Under the pieces are notes generated by a model, which saw only the letters and a program-made list of their open reading frames with translations, had not been told where the DNA came from and made no database searches. A DNA stretch of 64,000 bases, taken from positions 79,040,320 through 79,104,319 of the forward strand of contig CM043702.1 in the NCBI GenBank assembly GCA_023935145.1. The letters are read 5' to 3'. This document shows positions 1-9,696 of the stretch, piece after piece; positions within the stretch are counted from its first letter, which is position 1; each line of letters opens with the position of its first letter. The position numbers and the translations under genes are program-made. Source of the DNA: Bretschneidera sinensis. Its lineage: Eukaryota; Streptophyta; Magnoliopsida; Brassicales; Akaniaceae.

Positions 1-21
1 TTGGCGGAGATCTGAGGGGAT

Positions 22-1850
22 ATGGTGGTTAAGAAGAGGGAGCAATGGTCGTTCGCGACTAACTCCGTGTCCAGTATTATGGGGAAAGAGAAGCTGGAAG
101 TCATACGGAGGGTCTACCGCATTCTGGTAGAGTTTTCCCTCAGGGCACCAGAAGGTGGGGAGAGGGCTTGTGACCCTCTTCTGGGCCGCGTGCCTTATGA
201 GCTGTGCGTTTATAAGCAGCATATAAAGACTAAGCTTAGGTTTCTCCTCCACCCTTTCTTCTGTGTGGTGCTAAGATACTTTCGTATAGCACTGTGTTAG
301 TTGGTTCCCAACTCAGTGCGCCTCATTATGGCTTTTATTGCCTTCTACACGGAAGTGGGTGGCCTGATGAACATCAACGTCTTCAAGGCCCACTTCTAGA
401 TAAGTAAGCATGGGCAGACTGGGTGGGTGGTGGTCAGCTCGAGGCTCAAGAGGAGAGTGCTGAAAAAGAAGCCATCCTCTATAAAAAAATGGAAGAAATC
501 GTTCTTCTTTGTTCGGAGTGCCGAGAGTTTTCAAATCCCTCTCTACTGGAGCCTGGACCATATAGGCAAATGTAAGAAGCTACACCTCCTGCACCGAGAG
601 CAGGAGACGTTGAAGGCAACGTTGGCCGCACCCTTAGATATTGAAGTTCTTTAGGACAACGAAGAGCTAGCAAGGCGTGACCTCTGCCCTGTCTGCCCCG
701 TGGCTAGCATGGAGCACGATAATCTCACCGTTTGTCCCTTTTATTTTTAGTTAATTTTATTTCCTCTTTCCATATTTTGGTATTAATGTATTTCCTCTTT
801 TTGCAGAGATGGAATTGGTGGCTAAGGCCAAGGAGAGGGCCAGGAAGATGGTCAAGGAGAGGAAGTGGGCTTTCGAAGGAAAAGACCCAGTCCCAGCCCA
901 ACGTTCAAACAAGAGGGCTCGGGTGTCTTCTCTAGTCCCCCTTGCAGTGGAGAGCCCTCCAAGGCCTCCTCTAGAGCTGAGGGTTTCACCGATGGAACCT
1001 CTAGCTGAGCCTCCTCAGAGCCCGTCCTCATCCAAAGGGGTTCCTGCCTCGGCGACCCCCTTCACTCCTCAATGAGTGTTGAAGGTCGATGATTCGGTCT
1101 TTGCCCACCTGAGGGTAACCCAAGAGCATCTTATCATGGGGATCCCTCCCCGTGATATGCTGGAGCTCTCTCGGAAGCCCCTTGAGGGGCTTTGCTCTGC
1201 AGCCGAAGCCCTGACCTCTCAGGTAATAGTTCCCTAACTTTTTTCCTTGGTTCTTTTTTGATTCAACTGTTTGTCTTCATTAACCAGTTCCCTTACTTGT
1301 TTTTGTCTGGCATGCTCCTTTATGTACTGTCCTGTCGAAGCATGGGCACACTGAACAAGCTGGGGAAGTGCCAGCGGAGGTTGAAAGAGAGCGAGGAGTC
1401 TGTCCAGGAGCTTCAGACTTCTTTGGACATGACTGAAAGGGCTAGGGAGGAGGCGGCCAAGGAGAGGGACCTCTTGCGCTCGTCCGAAGACGCCTTCAAA
1501 GCTGAGAGGGAAACGACCCTTGCCTATGAACAACGAGCAAGGGAGGAGGCTGCTAAGGTTACATGGAAGGCTATGGGGGAGGCCCTGGCTTTTTTTAGGG
1601 ACTCTGATTTCTTCAAGAAGGCCCTAGTTGAGGAAGTTGGGGGGGCAATTCCTCGAAGGCTTCTACGAGGCCAAGAGGAAAGCCGAGACCCTCTTCCTCG
1701 GAGTTGACTTTTCTGGCCTTGAACTAGAGACTTTGGGGAAAGAGGAGGGGGCTGCTGTCGGTGCTGGGGATACCAAGAAGAAGGCTGGAGATGGATTAGG
1801 GAAGGCACCCAAGGACGAGCCTCCTCGTAAAGAATATGATAACTTTTTTT
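22..1850 (+). pseudogene. Antisense extra ORF (aORF) of the Tat element, plant-transposon-protein-like, broken
   Basis: Exon 1 reads in one frame from position 22 to about 720, with in-frame stops at 298-300, 397-399 and 652-654. Its wording (LHPFF near residue 75, then VPNSVRLIMAF, then a PSSIK/FFFV stretch) matches what I know of the plant 'putative transposon protein' domain found as additional ORFs in Tat elements. A second coding block starts after a TTTGCAG acceptor near 806 and runs to a CAG|GTAATAG donor near 1,220, with a stop at 1,073-1,075. A third block (about 1,340-1,707) is a Glu/Arg/Ala-rich coiled coil; a frame change in the G run at about 1,637-1,643 continues it to about 1,850. 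Function is unknown. The splice sites are inferred. Confidence 0.65.
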
Positions 1851-1996
1851 TTTTTTTTAAGTTAGGGCCAATAGTGCCCATTTTTGTAACCGCACTTAAT
1901 GAAACCAGTTTTTGTGAATTTAAGCCTTTCTTACTTTCCTTTACGCTTTTTATAATTTACATTAACGAGCTGGGGCGCGTTAAGCCTCGAATCAGA

Positions 1997-3760
1997 TTAC
2001 TGATAGAACTTGCGGAGATTTTTCGTGTTCCAAGTGCGCGGGATAGACTTGCCATTTAACTCCTCTAATTCGAAGGTACCTGCTCCACACACTTTTCTGA
2101 TAAGATATGAGCCTTCCCAGTTTGGAACGAGCTTCCTCGTTTCCCGAGGACGAGATACTTTGCTCTTCTAGAGGACGAGGTCGTGTAGCCTGAAGTTTCT
2201 GTTTCGAACCTGTGAGTTATAGTACTAGGCTATCCTCTATTGGTATGCGACCAAGTATATTTGAGCTTTGTCTTGGGCGTCGTCAATTAAGTCGGTGTTC
2301 ATTCGTAAGCCTTCCTCGTTATCATTTTGTTCGAAATATTGAACGCGTATCGAGGGTACCTCGATTTTAAAGGGGATGACTGCTTCCGAGCAGTATGCCA
2401 TAAAGAATGGGGTTTCCCCCATTGGAGTACGAGCGGTCCTCTGATACGCCCAGAGGACATTGAGGAGCTAGTTGGCCCATCGTTTATCTGCTTCATCAAG
2501 TATTCTCTTGATGCCTTGCAGAAGCATTCTATTGGTCACCCCGGCTTGGTCGTTAGCCTGTGGGTATCCAACAGATGAGAGTTGATGCTCAATGTCGAGT
2601 TCTTCGTAGAACATTTTGAATCGAATGCTATCAAATTGTTTCCTATTATCGGTGATCAACATCCAAGGTATGCCGAACCGGCACACGATGGATTTCAAGA
2701 CAAAGTTCCGGGTCTGATGGTCCGTTATGTTGGCTAATGGTTCCGCTTCGACCCACTTGGTGAAATAATCGATGGCTATGATGAGATACTTTCTTTGTCC
2801 GGAAGTTCCTATGAAGGGTTCGAGTATGTCCTTTCCTCACATGGCGAAGGGGAGAGGGCTTGTGATCAAAGAGAGAGGGTTGGTCGGTTGGTAGGGCATG
2901 GGAGAGTATCATTGGCAGTTTTTGCACTTTTGGACCAAACCTATGACGTCTTTTTTTATTTCGGGCTAGTAATACCCTTGTCGAGGCATCTTGAAGGCTA
3001 GAGCCCGGCCTCCGAGATGATTCCCGCATATTCCCTCGTAGACTTCCCGATGAGCATAGTTGGCTTCAACCAGATTGAGTCACCTCAGATAAGGAGTGGT
3101 TAGGGCCCTTTTATACAATTGTCCGTCCATGACCGTGTATCGGAATGCACAACATATTAGCTTTCTTGCTTCGTTTATTTGTTAGGGGAGTTCCCCGTCT
3201 TTCAAGTACTAGAGGATTGGGTCCATCTATGTTTCTTCTTGCGTCACTGGCAGTACCATTGCTTCATCGATGCTCTGGATGGTGAGGGTCTCAAGGTATA
3301 TGGCTTGAGTTGGTTCGAGATGTCGAGAAGAGGCCAGCCGAGCCAAGGCATCCGCTTTAGAATTCTCAGTCCATAGGATGTGGGTTATCTGAAACGTCTT
3401 GAATCTGGTGGCGAGTTCCCTTACCTTCTCAAGGTACTGAGTAATTTTTTCTCCTCAAGCCTTGAATTCCCCGATCACTTGACTTATCACCAGTTTTGAA
3501 TCACTGTATGCATCTAAGGTCTCAGCGGCTACCGCTTTTACGAGTTTCATACCTCCGAGCAAGGCTTCGTATTTCACTTCGTTGTTGGAGGCTTGGAATT
3601 TGAATATCAAGACATATTTGATGACGAAACCATGCGAGCCACAGAGGATAAGTTATACCCCATTCCCAGCAGTATTTGAGGATCCGTCCACATGAAGGGT
3701 CCACCTCGGAGCTTATTCGTTTGGCTCCGAATTTGCTCCTTTATTTGGATCTATTAGGAG
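1997..3760 (-). pseudogene. pol: Tat pol: RNase H and integrase region
   Basis: RNase H (about 3,710-3,450) begins WTLHVDGSSN and includes the SNNE and SDSKLV motifs; it contains stops, one just after GNGV. The integrase follows in the same frame: a zinc-binding region with NCQ (near 2,930), the first catalytic Asp in AIDYFTKW (near 2,775), the second in ITDNRKQF (near 2,650), then QAGVTNR, where the usual catalytic Glu is Gly (codon at 2,540-2,542). The tail (WEGSYLIRK, TWNTKNLRKFYQ) is normal and ends at a TAA at 1,997-1,999. Its role would have been to insert the cDNA into chromosomes. With at least five stops and the missing Glu it cannot act. Confidence 0.85.
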
Positions 3761-4211
3761 GGTCGTTTCGACGATGAAATTGGCGAGAACTTGACCTTTG
3801 ACCGCCTCCCAAGGGTGATACCGGATGTCAAACTCTCTTAGCTCCACAGACCACTTAACCATTCTTCCGGAGACATCGGGATTGTGGAGGACCTGTCTCA
3901 GGGGCTAGCTCGTTAGGAGGACGACAGTGTGTGCTTGAAAATAGTGTCGGAGTTTTTTGCGCTGCAACTATGAGGGCGTAGGCTACTTTCTCTATCGGAG
4001 GATACCTTGCTTATGCTTTGTGGAGGATTTTGTTGACATAATAGATAGCCTTTTGGGTGCCTGCTTCTTCTCGAATCAGGACAGAGGCTATGGTACTTTG
4101 TCCAGCCGACAAGTACAGGAACAACTCTTCACCTGAGAGAGGTTTGGTCAAGAGCGGGGGTGAGCTCTGGTACTTTTTCAGCTCCTCGAACGCTTGCTGA
4201 TAATCTTCTAT

Positions 4212-5039
4212 CTAAGCGATATCCCTTGCCTTCCTGATGGCCTTGAAGAAAGGAAGGCACCTTTTCAGAGATTTTGACATAAAGCGGTTCAGGGCTGCTA
4301 TTCGTTCGATGAGCCGTTGCACTTCCTTCACGGTCTTAGGAGGGACTATATCGAGGATGACTTTTATTTTCTCTGAGCTGGCTTCTATCCCTCTTTGAGT
4401 GACCATAAAACCTAAGAATTTTCCTCCAGTCACTCCGAACGCGTACTTTACCGGGTTTAACCCCATTTTGTGTCTGTGCAATACTTCGAATGCCTCTTCC
4501 AAGTAAGAGTCATGATTCTGTGCTTTGGTGCTCTTGACCCACATGTCGTCCACATAGACTTCCATGTTCCGCCCAATTTGCTCTCTGAAGATCTTGTTTA
4601 CTAACCTTTGATAAGGTGCGCCGACATTTTTAAGTCCGAAGGGCATGACCTTGTAGTAGTACAATCCTTAACTAGTGATAAAGGCGGTTTTGTCGTGATC
4701 GGGTTTGTGCATAAGGATCTGGTTGTATCTAGAATATGCGTCCATAAATATGAGGAGCTCATGCCTTGAGGTAATGTTCACCAGCTGGTCGATGAGCGAT
4801 AGAGGGAAACTATCCTTTGGACAGACCTTGTTCAGATTGGTGAAGTCGATGCAGATCTGCCACTTGCCATTGGCCTTTCGGACCATTACCACGTTGGACA
4901 CCCAGTTGGGGTAATTTGCTTCTCGGATGAAGTCGGCCTCGAGCAGCTTGTCTACCTCTGTCTTGATGGTAGCCTGTCGCTCTAGGAGGAATGTCCTTTT
5001 CTTCTGAATGACGGGTTTATGCTTTGGGTCTACGTTCAA
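4212..5039 (-). pseudogene. pol: Tat pol: reverse transcriptase
   Basis: One frame carries NVDPKHKPV, then SNVVMVRKANGKWQICIDF, the MDAYSRYNQI motif, VMPFGLKN and the catalytic YVDDMWVKS box (near 4,555; Leu is more usual than Trp there). A single stop (about 4,665-4,667) splits the frame after FITS, exactly where the family reads on to LYYYKVMPFGL. It matches the Tat/Athila branch of Ty3/gypsy. RT-RNase H connection residues (LLTKPLSGEELFLYL) continue in another frame down to about 3,950, so a frameshift separates RT from RNase H. Confidence 0.9.
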
Positions 5040-5054
5040 TTGATGTTCTATAGT

Positions 5055-5330
5055 TTTGAGGTAAGTTTATTAAGTTGTTCACATGTGATATCATGAAGTC
5101 ATGAGCTGTTGGATGAACTCGATTCTCAGTTCTATTTCAATAGAATGAATAAACATAACAGAACATGTTATATACAGGTCTTTTATATACTTGAAAGATG
5201 CATTTATTTGAAATTTGAATTCGTAATTGCCAATCAAACTACGTCCACTCATTTTACATAATACAAAATCATACACTAGCAGCCTAGATTCTTGTCCAAA
5301 ATTGCAAGAGCATCAAGGAAGCATGTGATT
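5055..5330. other. AT-rich foreign insert within Tat pol
   Basis: Between the pol stretch ending DIPGIT (minus strand, near 5,333) and its normal continuation IEHQLNVDP (near 5,055), where only a few residues belong, there are about 270 bp of much more AT-rich sequence with no pol similarity. I see no convincing terminal inverted repeat or clear target duplication. The octamer CATGTGAT occurs near 5,089 and near 5,323, but the first copy lies inside the insert. It could be a small non-autonomous transposon or captured DNA. Confidence 0.45.
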
Positions 5331-5398
5331 CCGGGAATGTCCGATGCAGACCAGGCGAACAAGTCTTGGGTTTTCCTAAGGAGGGAGAGGAGTGCATT

Positions 5399-6684
5399 TG
5401 ACGAGTGCCAAATATTGCATATTTTGGCCCTCTAATTTACATTTGTTAGCTTAGGAATTTGTTACTTTGATTTGTTTTCGTTGTTTTTCAGGTTTACTAG
5501 CACTGGTAAAGGAGTTTCACTAAAATTGCCAGAATTTCCCGTACAGATCAATCATCTTTGAAAATTAAACTGTATTGATTCAAGAAGAACCAGGATATGA
5601 GCCATATATACTTAGAAAGATCCAGAAGTCTATTTTCTGGAGAATTTTACGGCTCGTAAAAATGATTTTTCTACAGAAAGTTATGGCCGTTTTAGTAGAC
5701 AAAGGTCAGGCTGTGCGGGCTGTGCGGGATTTCAGCGCGAACAGAAGTTTTGAAGGGCATGTGAAGACTTAAATCCAACATCCCACATTGGTTAGAAACA
5801 CATTTCTATATCCCACATCCCACATCGGTTTGGAAACACATTCCACTTGTGGTATTTGCCTATATAAGACCCACTCCACTTCATCATTCAGTGTACAATT
5901 CCTGAGCCACTTTGGTGTTTACCGGTGGACGTCTGCCAGCATTCTGGTGGATCCCGAAGGCATTGCTACCACGAGGGGAAGCGCCGCCCGTCAGCGAGTG
6001 GAATTTCTCCCATGTAAAGTTGTTTATTTATTTCTTTATATTCAGTTGTTTTAGTTTAAATGTTTAGCACTTTTTATTATAGTTTTATAGTTATGAGTGG
6101 CTAGACTCTTCAGCTAAGGTTGAAGATGAAGCCCCGCCGTTGTTTGGCGTAGTAGTTCAGATTTGCTTGTACAAATCTGACAATTTTTAGTATAAATGTT
6201 CTGTCAATTATTTGAGTTAATCTTATAATTGATTGAGTTTAAATTGTCTGTTGGATTTTCTTTGTGTTTCATCTGATGGATACATTGAATGCTTTTCGAT
6301 TAAATTGGATTCCCTTTGTGATTTGTTAAGAGCGGATACATCAGGTGCTTTTTGTTTAGTTGGGATATTCTTTGTTTTTTGTCTTATAGTTGGATTCATT
6401 GAATGTTTTGATAGGCTATATTTTTAGAACATGTATGCTTAACTTCGGTGGGGTGGATTCGGAAACTTAGTGCTTTTTTTATTATTAGTTTTAAAATCAA
6501 CTTAGTTTAGTTTTAATTTGTTTTCTAAAATATCATTCACAATTCGGAACTAGGTTAAGATAAAGTTAGTTTAGATTAAAAATATATTTTCACAACACAA
6601 TTCCCTTTGGATTCGACCTCGCACTTGCACAACGCTATACTGCAAACGACTCGTGCGCTTGCGAGTAAATTAAAACTCACAACA
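5399..6684 (+). repeat. 5' LTR of Athila-type element 1
   Basis: Starts TGACGAGTGCC and ends CTCACAACA, and is repeated at 9,697-10,982 with the same length. U3 includes the tandem GCTGTGCGG copies near 5,709-5,728 and TCCCACAT motifs near 5,781, 5,811 and 5,818. The TATA box at 5,861-5,867 places the likely transcript start near 5,890. Short ORFs inside (for example 5,575-5,772) have no family resemblance and are probably chance. Confidence 0.92.
5817..5867 (+). promoter_or_regulatory. snRNA-type promoter: USE plus TATA box in the Athila 1 5' LTR
   Basis: ATCCCACATCG at 5,817-5,827 is a perfect match to the plant snRNA upstream sequence element (consensus RTCCCACATCG). TATATAA lies at 5,861-5,867, leaving exactly 33 bp between them. 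That spacing is typical of RNA polymerase II-type plant snRNA genes; U6-type polymerase III genes are about one helical turn shorter. The matches are read directly; use as a promoter is inferred. The same arrangement occurs in the 3' LTR and in the unrelated Athila 2 LTR. Confidence 0.6.
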
Positions 6685-6690
6685 AGTTTT

Positions 6691-6708
6691 TGGCGCCGTT
6701 GCCGGGGA
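6691..6708 (+). promoter_or_regulatory. Primer binding site, tRNA-Asp type
   Basis: TGGCGCCGTTGCCGGGGA lies six bases after the 5' LTR end. It is complementary to the 3' end of plant tRNA-Asp, the primer commonly used by Athila elements, and would prime minus-strand cDNA synthesis. Confidence 0.85.
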
Positions 6709-6803
6709 ATTGTTTTGTTTGTGAAAATTTTTGGTCTGAATTGATTTTATTTTTCTACTAGTTAGTTATAAAAAGAAAAAATAAAAAATTTAATTTAAAA
6801 AAA

Positions 6804-7052
6804 ATGTGGATGAATCCAGTGCCGGTTTCACAGTCTTTAGAGGACGCCCTCAAGGATTTCATTAAAATGACCGGCCCGTCCCTCAATGCTGCCAACACAT
6901 TCAATGTTGATAGCTGTTCCATCTGTGCTAGTCCTATGCATCTAGCACAGAATTGTCCACCAATGCCGGCTTGTGCCGAGTACCCCATGGAACAAATGAA
7001 TGCTTTCAATGACTGTTGTTGGGAATCAAATGGATCTTACTCCGAAACATAA
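6804..7052 (+). pseudogene. gag: Athila 1 gag remnant with zinc knuckle
   Basis: The reading frame encodes a CCHC zinc knuckle, CSICASPMHLAQNC (C-X2-C-X4-H-X4-C), used by Gag to bind genomic RNA. It opens with a short piece (VSQSLEDAL) that occurs again at 7,219-7,250, so the start looks like a rearranged copy of downstream gag DNA. The large N-terminal capsid part found in Athila 2 (53,393-53,974) is absent. A frameshift near 7,010-7,050 moves the gag text into the next frame. Confidence 0.7.
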
Positions 7053-8418
7053 TCCAGAGTGGTGGAACCACTCTAATTTTTCATGGGAGCAGAACCAACT
7101 GATGAATCAGGGAGGAGCCCCTTATAATCAATACCCTCCCGAATTTCCTCCACCAATACCAAGTTATGCCTATCCAGCACCATCACCCGCTTACCAAGCT
7201 CCCATTCAAGCGCCAGTGTCGGTTTCACAGTCATTGGAGGATGCTCTCAATGATTTCATGAAAACGACTAGCCAATCTATGAGTGAAGTGATGAGTGCAA
7301 CCATTGAAAACACCCAAGCGATTGCCGAGCTAGAGAGTCAAATTGATCAAATCGCAAGTTACGTGGGTGAAGGAGAGGAAAGAAAGTTCCCCAGTCAACC
7401 TGATCCTAACCCAAAGGAACAGTTTGCGGTGGGAAATTTATCAACTCCTATACAAGGGCAAGAAAGTGGCAACAAAGAAAAGAGAGATGTTGAGCCATCT
7501 ACAGCCACACCTATCATTAAGGATCTCCCTAGGTCGTTTTTACCTAAAGCGCCTTACCCTGAGAGATTACAAGCGCCCAAGAAAGGAGAGGAGTTTGAGG
7601 ATCCCCTGGAGGCATGCTTTGCTCACTTTGGAGAGGACTTGGGCTTAGATAAGTTACTCGAGGAAGTGAATGCCATTTTGGAGTCTGATCCTCAGAAGAG
7701 TAGTGAGACGGAGGAGATTATGGATGAATCACGTATTGAGGACCCCATGGAGGCATGCTTTGCTCAATTTGAAGAGGATTTGGGCTTAGATAAGTTGTTT
7801 GAGCAAGCTAATGCTACTTTGGAGTTTGCACCTCTAAAGATCAGTGAGACGGAGGAAACCACAACACCTGAACCTCACAAGAAGGAACTTAAGCCTTTAC
7901 TGGATAATCTTGAGTATAAGTTCCCAGGTCCAGCAGATTCTTTGCCTATAATTATAGCTTTAGATTTGGGTGATGCTCTAGAGGAGAAATTATTGGACGT
8001 CTTAAGAGAGCATCAGGAAGTTATAGGCTGGACTATTGAAGATGTCAAAGGAATCAACCCCTCGGTGGTGACGTACATGATACAGTTGGAGGAGAATGCC
8101 AAGCCATCGAGGGAGCCACAAAGAAGGCTCAACCCTGCTTTGCAAGAGGTTGTGAGGGCGAAAGATATTAAATTATTAGAGGCAGGGATCATTTATCCCA
8201 TCTCTGATAGCAAGTAGGTGAGCCAGATTCCAATCGTGCCCAAACGTGCTGAATTTACGGTAGTAAATAAAGACAACGAGTTAGTTCCAACTCGAGTGCA
8301 GTCAAGATGGAGAAAGTGTCTAGACTACCGTAAATTGAATGCTGCCACTAGGCCTAATCATTTTCCATTCCCATTTATTGATCAGATGGTGGAACGCTTA
8401 GTTGGGCCTGTTTACTAA
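7000..8418 (+). pseudogene. Athila 1 gag tail and truncated pol
   Basis: The frame starts with gag C-terminal text (NPEWWNHSNFSW, Pro/Tyr-rich), continues through a Glu-rich region that holds two copies of an ACFAxFxEDLGLDKL block (near 7,610 and 7,750), then reaches the pre-RT segment (KPLLDNLEYKFPG, PQRRLNPALQEVV, AGIIYPI). A TAG at 8,215-8,217 replaces the usual Trp of DSKWVS. The first part of reverse transcriptase follows (RWRKCLDYRKLNAATR, FPFIDQM) and stops at 8,418. Protease and everything after the RT fingers are deleted. The long open frame may still make a fusion protein, but no enzyme. Confidence 0.75.
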
Positions 8419-9696
8419 TGTTGGGTCTGGCTAAAGACGTTAAACTTAGCGCTCATGGGAGGCACCCCACAGCTTATCTTTTCTTTTGTTTATTTATTAA
8501 TTTGCATTTTTATGATTAATGTTTGTTTCCAGTATTTTTTGTTTTCCAGTTTTTATTTTTCAGGGACAAAGCGTACTTCAGTTCAAGTTTGGGGGTATGC
8601 TATGAGCCATACCAGTCCAGATAGTTCTCCATATCTCAGGTCAGCTCTTTCCATATTAGTCACACATTGGGGTCAATGTGTAATTTAAGTTTGGGGGTAT
8701 GGGAGACACATCACACACTTTGTCCTAATTTGTTGTCTTTTCGTCATAGAGATAAATGCATTCTCATGTTATCGTGAAATTTTAGTTGATCTAAACATTT
8801 TCTATGATGTGATGTCATTGGTGAGCTTAACATTTTGAACACATGATCTGGTGATAAATTTTTAAAATTTAGTTACTTACTTTAGGCATTTTGAGAATTC
8901 ACATGTTTGATCTAATCTAACACGAGCACATTAGCACAAATTATGTGAGGTATGACATGTGATTTTAATGTGTATTTTTCCTTATCTTAACTGAAACCGG
9001 ATGACTTGTTGGATGAACTCTTGGGCATAGGAAAATATAAATAAAATAATAAAATAAAAAATTTATCAATAAACTTTTCGCTGAGTAACTGGACCTCTTG
9101 CCTCAGTAAGCAGTGAGTGTTCACGTCAAAAGGTGGAATTTTGCTTGGTAATATTAAGGTCGGTTTAATTTCGTAGCTTTTTTGACTCGAGTTAGTAAGT
9201 CCTTATGGGTGTCTTTACACCTAATGCCCTAAAACCACCTGGTTTGGGAGTCATTGACTTAACACTCGCTACATGGGTCAAGTAGAAAGCTTAAGGGAAC
9301 TAAACATAGCCGTGCCTTATTAAAAAGAAAAAAAAAAATTACTATGCCTTTGTCGTTCATTTTTTATGGGAAATTCGGTGTATCTTGAGACATGGAGACC
9401 TTACACATTAAAGTTACTTGGAAGCTTCATTTTTGTATGCTAATTCACCTTACACTGATTCAAGCTTGTGATGCCTTATCCTGCCTTTTGTAAGTAATTA
9501 GATTTTAACATTTCTATTCATTGCGAAGATGGGTTTACCTTTTTAAGCTTGCTTATGAATGAATATCATGGTGATGTGTGCTCCTTAAATTTTTGGATAC
9601 CATGAGTGATGACTTTATCTTTATGTTCTTTGTTTTTCATTGAGTCTTTTATTTTGTTTTGCTAAGGGACTAGCAAATTGTAAGTTTGGGGGTATT
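8419..9696 (+). other. Athila 1 3' non-coding region with three polypurine-like tracts
   Basis: No gene is visible. The GGGAGGCACCCCAC stretch near 8,457 is the kind of text that follows integrase in Athila elements, so the deletion joins mid-RT directly to the post-integrase region. AAGTTTGGGGGTAT-type tracts occur at 8,585-8,598, 8,687-8,700 and 9,682-9,695. Only the last abuts the 3' LTR and would prime plus-strand DNA. An ACATTG/CAATGT hairpin lies at 8,664-8,679, just before the second tract. Confidence 0.75.
9682..9696 (+). promoter_or_regulatory. Polypurine tract of Athila 1
   Basis: AAGTTTGGGGGTATT lies directly against the TG that opens the 3' LTR at 9,697, the position required for the plus-strand primer. 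Confidence 0.75.

Noticed and set aside
5575..5772. 65-codon ORF present in both Athila 1 LTRs
   Set aside because: Presence in both LTRs is explained by LTR duplication. It lies upstream of the TATA box and has no recognisable domain.
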